NCBI GenBank assembly: GCA_963989245.1
Contig: OZ022342.1
Span: 54,846,817-54,910,816 of the forward strand
Reading direction: 5' to 3'
Source: Nansenia antarctica
Lineage: Eukaryota; Chordata; Actinopteri; Argentiniformes; Microstomatidae
Length of the DNA stretch: 64,000 nucleotides
Shown here: positions 44,972 to 58,842 of the stretch, piece by piece
Numbering within the stretch: position 1 is the stretch's first letter
Layout: each line of letters starts with the position of its first letter
Position numbers and translations under genes: made by a program
Notes under the pieces: model-generated
The model's input: the letters and a program-made list of their open reading frames with translations, nothing else
Database searches by the model: none
What the model was told of the DNA's origin: nothing

Positions 44972-45142
44972 ACAACAATTCTATAGGAGTTCAACAGGAG
45001 TATGTGCGTGGTTTGCCTCAACGTGAAATTTCACTTAATTGTATGTAAACTGGATGCAGTAAGACAGATTTAAGGCATGTTACTGTGTGTGTGTGTGTGT
45101 GTGTGTGTGCGTGCGTGTCTGTGTGTCTGTGTGTGTGCGTGC

Positions 45143-45184
<42 letters not shown>

Positions 45185-45892
45185 CTGTGTTGGTCAGACA
45201 TAACACTACACTTAATCCCTGTGTGCACTCAGAGTTAGATCTTATAAAAACCACTGTAACATCTCTCCACCAGGGGAGGATTTCTACCTCCACCAGCCTC
45301 CCCTCTGTTCTCTACAAATAGACGGTCAGACCCTAGATTAGATTAGATTACAGTACTATGATACTTGACACTACTGTAGCCCTCCACCATACCTACCATT
45401 ATGATTCACTAGGGACAGTAAATAATGATCACAGTACACAAGTCCATTCTTAGCATCTAAGTTGTGTTGTACTTTGGTATTATGCATGAGAAGCAGCGAA
45501 GCAATAATATCTCACCCTTTAATGTTAGTTGTGTGTGTCGTTATAGAGTCATGATTTCCCACAAGACTACATGACATGAATGGTGGTATGTCAAAAACAA
45601 TCAGACATCATATTTATTGGATGACAACACCCACTCGTCCCCTAGGAAATGACCAGCCTTCCATCAATCTTTTTACTTCAAGTCATTTGGAAAATGATGA
45701 AAATATTCCACCCATAAATCCCAATTATTACTTGTTACTTACTTATTACTTCCTAGTATGTAGGTACTGTAGATGTTTGCACTCCTCTGAGTGAATCTGA
45801 GATACAGAGGATGGAAAAGTGATAATGTATGAAATCAAGCTGTCAGTACATTTTAAGAGGATGCCCTTTCAGATGCTTCTCCTGTGAGCGTG

Positions 45893-45932
<40 letters not shown>

Positions 45933-46620
45933 TGTCAGTATGTGTTTCCGTCAGGCTCCCCTACACGTACTCACTGTCTAGGCCTCTTCTCTCTAGTCCC
46001 TCCTGCATCAGCAGGAACTCACCTCATGGAGTGAGAGGCTATAAAAGGCTAGTAAAGCACAATATTTGCATCTTGTGACTGTGTGACTGTGTGTGTGTGT
46101 GTATGTGTGTGTGTGTGGTTGTGTGTGTGGTTGTGGTTTTGTGTGTGAGTCAGTGCATGTCTCCTCATAGATTATCGATGGTCCTTTGACTCAGACTGTC
46201 TTCAACAGTGTGTGTAAAATGTGCAATGAAATTATGGAACACTACAATATATCAATAAAAACAGTTTTACTCTGTACTTTTTCTTCTGCGTTGTTCATCT
46301 CTTCTCCTGTGAGCGTGTTGTGTGTGTGTGTCCTGTCAGTATGTGTTTCTGTCCCCTACATTCACTCACTGTCTAGGCCTCTTCTCTCTAGTCCCTCCTG
46401 CATCAGCAGGAAATCACCTCATAACGGTTGAGAGGCTCTTTGTAAAGCACAATATTTGCATCATGTGACTGTGTGTGTGTGTGTGTGTGTGATTGGGTGT
46501 GTGTCAGTGCATGTCTCTTCATAGATTATCGATGGTCCTTTGACTCAGACTGTCTTCAACAGTGTGTGTAAAATGTGCAATGAAATTATGGAACACTACA
46601 GTATATCAATAAATACAGTT
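44972..46620 (+). other. prune2 3' untranslated region with tandemly triplicated end
   Basis: After the stop, GT arrays (about 45085-45181) precede three tandem copies of a 300-420 bp block (about 45877-46290, 46301-46640, 46672-46960). Each block begins CCTGTGAG(C/A)GTGT, contains CACAATATTTGCAT and ends near TATATCAAT. Copies 1 and 2 keep AATAAA (46254-46259, 46608-46613); copy 3 reads AATGAA. Confidence 0.75.
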
Positions 46621-46975
46621 ATGCTCTACTTTTTCTGTTGTTTTCTTTTTCATATTTTTCATGTGTAATCTGTTGTCCTGTGAGAGTGTTGTGTGTGTGT
46701 GTGTGTGTCCTGTCAGTATGTGTTTCTGTCAGTCTCCCCATCTACATGTACACACTGTCTAGGGCTCTTTGCAGACTCTCTTGCAACGGAATCACCTCAT
46801 AAGGGGTGAGAGGCACTAGTCTGTAAAGCACAATATTTGCATTGTGTGACTGAGTGTGTGTAGTTGTGTGTATGTGTAACCCTTTAATGTGTAAAATGTT
46901 TCTATGAAATTATGGAACTACAGTATATCAATGAACACAGTTTTACTCTGTAGTTTTTCTTCCACGTTTATCATC

Positions 46976-47348
46976 ATATGTAATCTCTTTGTCATTTTCA
47001 GAGGCATTTAATTATGCATTAAACGTGATGAATCTGCAGTCTCACTTCTCCAATTTAATCGTCATTAAACTTTATTTGCATCCTCAAATCAAAATGTAAT
47101 GACAGCAAACAAAATGGAAACCAATTATACAAAGGCAATTGACAAAACCATAACTCTGATTTAGAGTGTTAAACTTCAACACCACAACAACCACCAAGTG
47201 TAGTAACATAGACAGTCTTATTTACGGCAAATAGAATAGTGTTACACAAAGAGCATGGTTGTAGCCACACACATAATAAACCAAAAACACCTTTAAGACC
47301 AATGGGGTGAGAGAGAAATCCTACTTAAGAGATTTCATACTTCATACT
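46976..47348 (-). other. pcsk5 3' untranslated region
   Basis: On the minus strand the pcsk5 stop is followed by AT-rich sequence and an AATAAA at 47071-47076 (TTTATT on plus). The transcript therefore ends within a few hundred bases of the prune2 3' end, convergently. Confidence 0.55.
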
Positions 47349-47821
47349 TCACCGAAACGTATAGCTCTCATCGTCATACTCCATCTCATCCCCGTTGTCA
47401 TCCCCTAGCTGTCCGTACCTAAACTTACGGTACACCGTTCCGTCCTGACCCATGTACACAATGTCCTCATCATCGTCATCATCGTCGTCATCATTGTCAT
47501 CTTTATCCCGGCCGGACCGGCGCTCGGCGAGGTCCACCAGCTGTGCCTCGCGGAAATGCCCGCTGGAACTGGCGTCTCCGCCGGAGGAGGTCACGGCACC
47601 GTGCCTGCCTCCACCGTGCCATCCCTGCCCCCCCAGCTTCTCGTAGCCGCGGGGGACTGTGTCCGGGGGTTGGCTCTTGGAGCGGGAGCGTTTGATGAGT
47701 ATCCCTACAGCGCCCAGGCCCAGGAGCAGCAGGATGGAGGTGGTGATGAAGACGGCCAGGTTGCCACTGGAAAACTCTTCCTCATTCCTGAAGGCTAGGT
47801 TGGTGCTGAGGACACACTCCC
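47349..47821 (-). CDS. pcsk5: pcsk5 last exon: membrane anchor and cytoplasmic tail
   Basis: Encodes LAVFITTSILLLLGLGAVGI as a membrane segment followed by basic IKRSRSKSQ, then PRGYEKLGGQ, a run of aspartates (DDNDDDDDDDDED) and the end DIVYMGQDGTVYRKFRYG...EYDDESYTFR. Mammalian PC5B has the same acidic clusters, which route it between the trans-Golgi network and the cell surface. Stop TGA at 47349-47351. Confidence 0.93.
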
Positions 47822-48901
47822 CTGTGAGACGGAGAAAGACAACAGACATATACACTCACAGGCCACTTTATTAGGTACACCTTTAAAGTACACCTTTATT
47901 AGGTACACCGCTAGTACCGGGTTGGACCGGGTATTTCTGGATTGTGTATTATGCTGTATTTAGTATAGCATCTTGAGAACTGAAAACATCTATGGGTCAC
48001 AAAACTGAGAGATCATCAAGTGTTTTGGTCCAGTTTAGAGTAGACAGTAAAGTGACTCCACCTCTGGTCTCAGTGCAGTTACAGCACTCCTCCTGCTGCC
48101 CTGCGGTGGACTCTCCCTCTGCTGGGCTCTGGTTCTCACAGCAGAGCAGACAGCGCCCCCCAGCTGTCAGGATGGCCTGGGCAGGGCACATGGTGCAGTT
48201 GTGTGGACCGGGTCCCTTACACTCCAGACAGGAGCCTTCACAAGCCTCACAGCCTTGGGCAGAACTCTGAGGGCGTCAAAGGAACAGGCTCACATACACA
48301 GGTACACACACGTGTTTCCAAAATCTAGCCCTAGCCCCGATGCACATAGATTTGTAGATCTGAAGAGATTGGATTGGATGAGTCTAGGCAAAATTCTGAA
48401 AATCCCGCCTAGTGTCTATCTACAGTATCTTCCACCCACTGTATCTAATCCTTTTTGATCAACATGACGTGAAAAGGAACAGGAGAGTGAGTTCATGACA
48501 AACTGGTCTGTAATGGTGGGTGTAGGGTCTCACCTGTATCACAGGGTATTGGCCCATGAGGCACTGGGACTCACACATGCCATCTGAGAGAGTGTATTCG
48601 ATGTGACAGGACTCACACCCCTGAGGTCCTTTCCCTATGGGAAATATGCCGATCATCATTTGGAACTCTTGTACATAACATACTGTCATGTAATATACTA
48701 TACATACATATTGTAACAATATGTCACAACAATATGAAAAGAAAATGCTCAACTACATACTATGGAATGACCAACATACTATGTGACGAGGTAACACTGT
48801 TGAGGAATTACAGCGTTAATACAGAGGTATAGGAGCAACGTCATCTGTTCTGTGATCTGAGTGTACAGAATGTCTCACCACTCAGTGAGATGTGCGTATT
48901 T

Positions 48902-48942
<41 letters not shown>

Positions 48943-51845
48943 TGTGAGTAAGTGTGCATGTATGAATGTATGAATGTGACAAAGTCTCCAAGTAGGGGGC
49001 ACGGTCATTTTTTATTATTGAAGTGCAGATTGTAAGCTTTCAAATGATGTGTCATACATTGAAATCTGATAGTTGAAGATATGATTATTTGAATGTTGGT
49101 ACACCTCAAACCAAATACCAAATAATCGCATTGGTAACTAGATAGCAGCTAAGAAAGAACAACGCTATGAACATCTAACTGCATGCTTAGAACAACACAA
49201 CATGCTGATAGAACATCAACACATAAGATCACACAGTCCTTGCTTTTTTTTTTATAATTAGTTTTTCAGATTTTATCCCCTTTTTCACCCAATTTGGTAT
49301 CCAATTGAACCCAACCTAGCATCCAATTATCCCCTGCCTATTGCGTAGGATCCACCGCACGACCCCGTGGCCGGCAGCCCCAGAGGAGATCGCCAGGCAG
49401 ACCTATACCTCCCTTTGGGAGCGGCCGCTCAATATGCCGCTCCCTGTGTGCCCTGGCCATATCCGGGTCTGGCGAGACCGGGATTCGATCCCAGTCCCCG
49501 GTGGGCAGCTTGCACTAGTGGCTAGTGCTTAGACCGCTGCGCCACCGCGGGGCTACAGTCCTTGCTTTTTAACAGTATTTACAAGCTTGTATAATATTTA
49601 CTGATCCTAAAACTGTTGTTTGTTATATTGAGTGGGCTCTTCAACACTTAAACTTTCATAATATGAAAAGAAAACGGAAAACACATAAAAAAGAAAAAAA
49701 GAAGAAGCTTTTTGGTAATTTGCGCGACTTGAGAATTGCCAGCATGCAGACTTTTTCACCAGACTGTGTCACATATGGCGCTTTTCCATTGACCAGACTG
49801 GTACGGCTCAGCACGGCACGCATTTGAAAAGTTCGGTATGGTACGGGTAGGATACATTCTCCATTATACACAACAGACCAGGAACGAGCGGTGACAGTAG
49901 GAGGAGTTAAGTGTCATAAGAGCACTTCACTTTAATAAGTGCCGGTATACAGCTCAACGGGGGGAAATGCGATAAGAATTATGTCAAAATGCAGCACTAT
50001 CATGCACAGATCAGCCTTAAAACATGTAACGTTAGATATATAACGTTAGACAGGGAGCAATGTATTTCTACGGAAAGGCTGTGCTTGACGCTGGACTGAC
50101 AGCGGGGCTCATACAATCTCCGCGTTTGTTATAGATACGAGTGCTCCGGTGTCTTGCTGGTAGTCAAATATATTTATTTATACAGCATATGGATGTTACG
50201 TGCCTGTTACTTGCCGCTTTCAGTTCTAGTAGATCTAGTAGTTCTAGTAGATCGCGCAACCAGGGAAACGCCGACATGTGTTAAAGGGAGCAAGACGCAA
50301 ATCTACCGGCATTTGGCTCATGAGTGAACGGCGAAAACGCCTGGTCGGCACAGCTTGGGATTCCATGGAAATTATAGGGAACTATGTGTGAAAGAGGCTT
50401 AAATGTTGAAATAACAGTAATACCATGTTCATTGATAAAATGACAAAAGGGATGAAAAGGGGCGATGGCAGTTTTAGAAGGGGGATGATGAAGCGCGCTG
50501 GACTGAGGAACGGTCTAGCATAGGCATAGCACTTCATCATAATAGCGGATTTTTTTGTTATGCTTGTTGTAAATATGATGCATTGAAATGACATTAAACT
50601 AAGATTATAAGATGCTTATCATAATTTTTCAAATCTTTATTAATAAGTTAGGGTTAGAAACAGTACCGGTACAGAAACAGTACCGGTAAGTGACATTTTC
50701 CGAGAGTGAAATCTGTTGTGGTATTTAAAAATGGCGGTTAGCGATGAAGTCTATAAACATGGGATGACGATGTTGACGATTTCCATTGACCAATCAACGG
50801 TCTGCAGCGTCACACGTCACACACAGCCTGGCACGAAAGTACCGAAAGTACCCCTCTCGAACTGGAACTAAAAACGGCACAGGTACTATGGCCCGGTACG
50901 GCTCGGTTGGCAGTGGAGAAAGCAAAACAAACCGGGATCACGCGGCACCGGCACGGTATGGCACGGTAGTGGAAAAGCGCCAATACTGTATGTTAGAGTG
51001 AGGTAGTGTCTGTCTCTTCCACCTACAGTACCTGAGCAGGTTCTGCAGCTGAGATGGCAGAGCTCACAGGTGTGGTGATGGCTGTCCTGGTAGTGTCCTT
51101 GGGGACAGGTGTGGTGACATCGGCCCTGCCTCCTCAGGTAGAGCAGCCCCTCTGCACAGCTCAGACAGCGGTCCTCGTCGCCCCCGAAACATTCGCCACA
51201 GCTCGGGTCACACCTCTCACACATCCCCGAAGCCACACTGCCGTAGTAACTGCCAGTTAGACAAACAGGGAGAGACAGTCATGATCTGTGAGTGTGTGTG
51301 TGTGTGTGTGTGAAAGAGAGAAATAGTGTCTACGTGGGGGTGATATGTCATGGCAATAAATATCCTTTGTGACCATTTGTGTCGCTTTTGTGGTCTCTTT
51401 GGGGCATTTACTGGCACATCAATTTAACGGCACATTAATTTAACTTTCTCTTTCACCACAGCACAAATAAAATAAAGGCTAATTAGCATTTCATAGGGCT
51501 CTTTAAATCTGAAGCCAAATTAGAACCGCTGTGTACTCTACAACGTTCTAAGTGTGCCTGTGTCTTCTTTGTTGTAACTACAGCATACATCGTTCGTGTG
51601 AAACAAGGAAATATGATAGGATATTATTCTCTGCTTACTGATGAATACAGGGACGTGTAGATTACCTTGGCTGGCAGGTGTCCACACACTCCTTGCCCTG
51701 TCTGAATAGGTGGTCCTGACATGTGAGACACTCGTGGCTGTGTCTGCCCATGCAGGAGAGACAGGTGGGATAGCACGCGTCACACCTCTGCTCTGCCTCT
51801 TCCTGGAAAAACCCTGTAGGGCAGTTGTCTGTACAGGTACCATCT

Positions 51846-51905
<60 letters not shown>

Positions 51906-53408
51906 GTTGGTAAAGTCACTGTGCTACGTTTATTTAAACAACATGGCTTTAGGAAGCTCCCACTCACTGAGCAGAAAGTGTTTCTGGTTGCAGCTCAGAC
52001 AGTGGCTCTGGCCCGGCCCGGAGCACTGCTGGCAGTACTTGTGACAGGGGTGGCATTCTCCTGCCTGGTCAGCGTAGTGGTGTGAGGAGCATGTGTTGGC
52101 CAGGGGGACGCAGTGGCCATGGCTGTCCAGTCTCAGGCCCTCTCTACAGCTGCTGCAGGAGGCAGCCTGGGCCCCGGAGCAGGTCAGGCAGGACGCGTCA
52201 CAGTCTGGAACACAAGCAGTATCACATAATTCCTCTTTTTCCACCAAAGCAGTTTGAGGGCTGGTTCGGAGCCGGTGCCTAATCTCGAACCAGTTATTCA
52301 TGTTTTGACAGCAAAAGAACCGTCTCTCGGCCAGGAAAACAGGATTCAGAGTGGCACCAACACTTGGCTGGTCTAGAACCATTATTCTATTGTTATTCTA
52401 TTCATGGCAGACAGGACAATGGAGCCAGAACTAGAACTAGGTTCACTAGCACCAGCCCAGAACTAGAACTAGGTTCACTAGCACTAGCCCAGGACTAGAA
52501 CTAGGTTCACTAGCACCAGCCCAGAACTAGAACTAGGTTCACTACCACCAGCCCAGAAGTAGAACTAGGTTCTCATTGGTGGAAATCAGATTTAATGTTC
52601 AGACTTTTCTGTATGTGAATACATTTCTGCGTTGTTGAAAATCAATGACATTGCTAGTCAAGTAAAACAGCTTGTTTTGTGAGCCTGCTAACAATGTAAC
52701 GTAGTGGCCTGGGGTGGTCCAGTGGTCTAGCACCGTGGTCTACAGTGCACACATATGCCCATGTAGGCATGGGTTCAAATCCGACACATGCCCTGCCCTC
52801 TCTCCTTACTTTCCTGTCTGTCATCACTGTATCTGTCCAATAAAATGAAAAATATGAGTGGGACTGCTCCACACAGAAAACCCTTCTCTGCCCTCTCCCG
52901 CTTCCAGACGAACGCCTACCCTATATTATAGCACTTGGCTTAATTCAGCCGCTATCACAGGGCGTAAATACAAAGCTCATTCACCTGCATTCAATTTCAA
53001 GTTGATTCTTTTCACATCCAACATAGAACCCAGACAAAGACCGAAATGTTTTTTTCTTCCTTTTGATTGGTTCTCTTTAATTGGTTCTCTTGTCTGTTTT
53101 AAACATAGGTGTTGGACTATCTGTCCTAAAAGGTACGTACCCATGCACTCGCCCATCTGGGCGTCCCTGTAGGTGGGGGAGGGGCAGTCAAGTAGACACG
53201 CCCCGTTGTGCATGGTGGCCTCTGGGTGGGAGCAGGAGTCACAGTCGTCCTGGTCCGGTCCGTCACACAGAGCACAGTCAGGGTGACAGCGCTCACACAC
53301 ACCCTGCTCCGCGTCGTCGAAGAACCTCTCGGGGCAGTCTGCCACACAGTGGCCCTCGTGAAGGAAGTGGTACTCCTCACACCCTACACAGACAAGACAG
53401 GGAGAGAG

Positions 53409-53507
<99 letters not shown>

Positions 53508-53575
53508 TGTACATTTCTCTCCCTTACCCCATTTCCTCCTGATCACTCCAAACTTCATTCCTCCCCCTACCCTGC

Positions 53576-53608
<33 letters not shown>

Positions 53609-53762
53609 ATCCTGTCCAGTGTGCCACAGAGTGTTCCAGGCTCAGATTGGCCTCATCAGCATTCTGCACAGTGCACACTGCCTCACTGTACTCCTGAGAC
53701 ATTAACGGCCACTTAATGTGAATGTGTTATGGTCTTCATCGACCTATGATGGACTAACCTGT

Positions 53763-53797
<35 letters not shown>

Positions 53798-54030
53798 TCA
53801 CCGGTGCACTGGCCTTGGGAGGTACACTCCTGGCAGGCTGAAGGGCAGCGCTGGCATTCCCCGTCCCTGAGTGTGTGCGCGGGGGGGCAGGACTCCACAC
53901 ACTGGTGCTTGTGCAGGCGCAGGGGCTCGTCACAGCTCAGACAGTGGGTGGCGTTCCTCTCACAGGAGGCACAGCCCACGGTGCAGCCACGACACACCTG
54001 GCCCACTGGGTAGCCCCTGCACACACGCAC

Positions 54031-54072
<42 letters not shown>

Positions 54073-54093
54073 ACACACACACACACACACACA

Positions 54094-54128
<35 letters not shown>

Positions 54129-54462
54129 CCACTGTTAGATACAGTACACACTAGGGCTTTCCACACTCAGTTCTTAGCCCAGGGTTAAGACAGGTCCAGG
54201 ACTAGCTTACCCCCAATTCACACATGCATAGTTCTTAGCCCTGGGATAAGCACAATGTGAAAAGCCCTACGTAGGGTCCAGCCATGTCACTGGGGTGGGG
54301 AAGCCTCTGTAAAGGTAGGATTACAACGGCTGCTGTTTTATGGGTCCTGTACAAGCTGAGTAGGCACTTAAGCCTTGTAAATGGATAGCCATGTAGCAGA
54401 TAAATATCCTTTATGTGTAACCATTAGATGAAAATAGCTACAGCACATTGAAATACAGTATA

Positions 54463-54505
<43 letters not shown>

Positions 54506-54840
54506 GAGGATTGTAAGACTCATGTTATAGGGAAATTGGTGGATTGGTGGATGATAATAAATCAATAATTAAGAACATAATAACCTCTCACCTTTGGCAC
54601 TGCTGGACACACTGCCCCCCCTGCAGGTAGAACGGGGCTTTGCGTGAGGTCTGACAGCGTGTGCAGCGCTTCGTGTCCACACACTGCAAACAGCCCTCAG
54701 GGCAGGCCTCGCACACTCCACTCATCCTGCTGCCGAACCAGCCCGAAGGACACTTCAACACACAGGCCTGCTCCTCTGCCAGAAACCGCCCTGAAATAAC
54801 CCAAAATAGTCAGAACACACACACCACACACGCACGCACG

Positions 54841-54873
<33 letters not shown>

Positions 54874-55840
54874 TTCAGTAAGACAGTACCACACAATCCA
54901 AGGTTCGCAGAGTTGAGTTGACATTGCAGCAGTTCTTTTCTCACAAAGTCAAGCTGACCTCATTGGATACACAATCAGGCAGTCACACATCCACACAGAG
55001 ACGGGCATACAGACCTTTCACACAGGTTTTACACTGGTTCTTCTCCTTCCCCAAGCATGAGTCACAGGAGGAGTGGCAGGCCTCACACTCTCTGTCATCT
55101 GTGGGGCAAAACAAGACTGACAAGTCTGACAAACAGGTATACACACTATACCAGGTATACATCACACTGTACCAGCAGATCACACTTTATGGCCCAAATA
55201 TGATCCTAATCCACCTCAGTAGGGTGCAGTCTGTATGTAGAATTAAGGTAGAGAAGAACTAGAGAGGACTATTGCTGGTCACCTGTGAGTTGGGGGGTCT
55301 GTTTCTGCTTCAGCCAACTCTTCTATGGCTGTATCAGTTGCACCACTCAGGCAAGACAACAATGTAGGGGTTGTTCACCAAGCCACTCACCCCTTGACGA
55401 AAGGTGCTGTAGTCGAAGCACGTTTTGTTCTGCTTTTGCAGTCTATTTCTGGCTTCCAGGCTATAGAACTGGGTGGTGCAGAGTTGGACAGTAACCGTCT
55501 CTAGCTGTCAGTGTAAATCTCACCGTTGAGGAAGGCTTTTGCAGGGCAGGACACCAGGTCGGGCACACACTCCCCGTCCTCCAGCCTCTTCTTCCCCTCC
55601 TCCTGGCAGGACAAACAGTCGTCGTCGTCGGGTCCGCCGCACGTCACGCAGCCCGAGTGACACTCCTCACACTCCTGCGTGTCCTCGTCGCCGTAGAAAC
55701 CGTCCGGACACTCAGGTACACACTTCCCTTCTGGAACAGAAGAGTATCATGATAAGTGCTGTTTACAGTGTGTATTAAAAACATACACGCAGGCACGCAC
55801 AAACGACAAACGATACACGCACGCACACGCACACACATAC

Positions 55841-55913
<73 letters not shown>

Positions 55914-56524
55914 CAAGCTCCTACCTGATAAGAAGAGGTCCGTCTCGCACCAGTAGCACTCATGCTCGTCACAGCTGACACAGTTGTCGTCACACGGAAC
56001 ACAGGTCATCTCCTCCTCCACGCTGTACGTCTTAGCTGGGCAGTTCTTGTAGCAGCCATCCTGAAATCTAATTAAGAGTAGGAGCAGTGGGGTTTATCAT
56101 GCTGTGTAAAAGTACTTCCACATAAAAGAAACCAACCCGCCCCACAACACTTGGTACCTACAGTATCTCACTGCACACAGAGAGAGAGAGAGAGAGGTTC
56201 ACACTCAGATACTGTACAGGGCATCCCGCCTTACTTGTAGAAGCCGTCCGTGCATGACAGGCAATGTCTGGGGTTATCTGTGGAAAACAGAAGAACAGAA
56301 AGTACTCGCTCAGATAGATATACTGTATCCTCTCGTCTAAAACTCTCTCAGTGTCAAAGCCTCTTTGCCAGTGTTCAGACAGGGTCGTACAGTTAAGACA
56401 GCTAGAGTTCACCCAGGGTTCACGCAGAGAGAGAGAGACTTACACAACACACACTTCTTACAGCCCTCCTCACAAGCCATGCAGTCATCATACTCTGGAT
56501 CCTCCACCTCACCTGGAGAGAGAT

Positions 56525-56556
<32 letters not shown>

Positions 56557-56558
56557 GC

Positions 56559-56602
<44 letters not shown>

Positions 56603-56978
56603 CGACCGACAGACAGACCGACAGACACAGAGACGAACCATTGAGGTTTTATTCTGACACCGTATGACCCTCTGTCTATATCAGGTATCACAGACACCGT
56701 ATGACCCTCTGTCTATATCAGGTATCACACTACATCACAAGCATATCCTCACTGCTCTCTCACCCTCTCCGCACTCTAGGCGGGTGCAGGTTCCGTGGTC
56801 GGCGACATAGAAGGAGGAGTTACACCTGAGACAGCGGGCGAGGCTGCTGCAGACTCTACAGTTGTCAGAGCACGGCTCACAGCTCTTGGCCTCAGTGTGG
56901 TAGTGGGCCTCAGGACAGGTGTCCACACACTCCCCCTTAAACAGGTACCGCTCCATCCCAAACTTGTCTGAGGAAAAA

Positions 56979-57026
<48 letters not shown>

Positions 57027-58363
57027 ATGAATGCATAAACGCAAATGAACGTGTGTACAGTATATGCAATTCTCACACACAGTATATGCAATTTGCACAT
57101 ACACACACACACACAGATACACACACACACACGCACACACACACGTCTACAAGTCTATTACAGTAAGTGAATAAGGATTTAGTACGATGACAGATGTGTG
57201 AGAGGCAGAGCCAGCAGGGCATGGCGTGACAGTGAGCGGTGTCTCTTTACCGGTGTCACAGCTGGTGCAGTTGGCAGCTCCTCCATCAAGGCATGTGGCA
57301 CAGGTGTGGTCACAAAGGTGACACTGGCCACCTGACTGGTACTTCCCCTGGGCACACTCTATCACACAATGACCCTCATCCAGGGACCTGGGCCAATGAG
57401 AAAACAGCACATACACCACTTGAACCAATGGGAAAACAGCACAGACACGACCTGAACCAATGGGAAAACAGCATGAACATAAACCCATTAACATTAACAC
57501 TAACCCTTGAAATGGAGTTGTCTTTACAGTAAAACAAGTTCTAGGGTGACACAACAGAGCAGTGGGGAGGAGGAGAGAGATGAGAGGAGAAATAAATAAT
57601 GAGAGAAGAACAGATTATATATAATATATAACAAATTATATATAATAGGTTATACCCATGGCTGTACTATATTTGTCATCTGAGAAAAATTTCTGTGATA
57701 CGGCATCTGTTACATATGTTACAACCTTCCCCAGTACAGTATAGTACAGTACAGTATAGTACAGTATAGTACAGTACAGTAACGTATAGTACAGTACAGT
57801 ATAGTATATTATAGTACAGTACAGTATATTGCAGTACAGTATAGTATAGTACAGTATAGTATAGCACAGTATAGTATAGTACAATATAGTATCTCTGGCC
57901 TGTTCCTCAGAGCTCCGGCTCACCGTGAGGGGTCACAGCTGACACACTCCTCCTCCTTAGGCCCTGTGCACCTCACACACGTCACATCACACGGATGACA
58001 CCTCCCATGGCTGTCCTGATAGTAGCTCAGCTCTCCTGTAGTAGACACACACACGTCGACATGAACTCCCTCACTGGCTGGGACTCGCCATGTGAGTCAA
58101 GACAAGTCAAGTGATAAAGGGTTAAACTGACTGACCGTCTCCACAGACAGTGCTGACGAGACACACGCCGTCCTGCAGGCTGTGACCGCTAACACAGCTG
58201 CTGCAGTTCCCCTCCCCCACCCCCACACAGGTGAGACAGCTGGCATCACACCTGAGGAGTCACACATATTAAACACACACATGTTACACATACACGCACA
58301 CCAGCACACACACACATACACACTCACGCACACACACACACACACACACTCACACACACACAT

Positions 58364-58405
<42 letters not shown>

Positions 58406-58410
58406 ACTCA

Positions 58411-58450
<40 letters not shown>

Positions 58451-58797
58451 GCAGAATAAGGCCAGCCATCAGTGAATAAACAGAACGCCCACACCTGAAC
58501 ACTGAGCTCACTCCTCACCTCCTACATATCCTCTGGCCGTCAGGATGCTCAGGCATGGGCTCCATGGGGTAGAAAGCAGGGCTGCATGAGGACACACACC
58601 TCCACTCCTCCATCAGGTACCCCTCTGCACACTGGTTACACGCCTCCATGCCTGCACCTGAAATCACACACACATACACACACAAGCACGGACACACGGA
58701 CGCACACGCTCGCACGCGCACACACACACACGCGCACACACAAGCGCGCGCACACCCATGCACACACACGCACGCGCACACGCGCACACGCACACAC

Positions 58798-58842
<45 letters not shown>

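Noticed and set aside
49460..49554. Possible tRNA gene on the minus strand
   Set aside because: Box A and B are present, but the sequence continues into a SINE body, has flanking target duplications and lacks a full cloverleaf.
52706..52790. Possible tRNA gene on the plus strand
   Set aside because: Same reasoning: tRNA-like promoter boxes head a SINE ending in a short AATAAAATG tail.
53208..53705. Long open frames through (GA)n/(CT)n and (CA)n arrays (also 39297-39620, 53871-54188, 58182-58852)
   Set aside because: Dinucleotide repeats lack stops in some frames; the peptides are pure low-complexity and overlap real pcsk5 exons or introns.
57636..57923. Minus-strand frame of tyrosine/leucine repeats
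   Set aside because: It is a translation of the ACAGTATAGT minisatellite.
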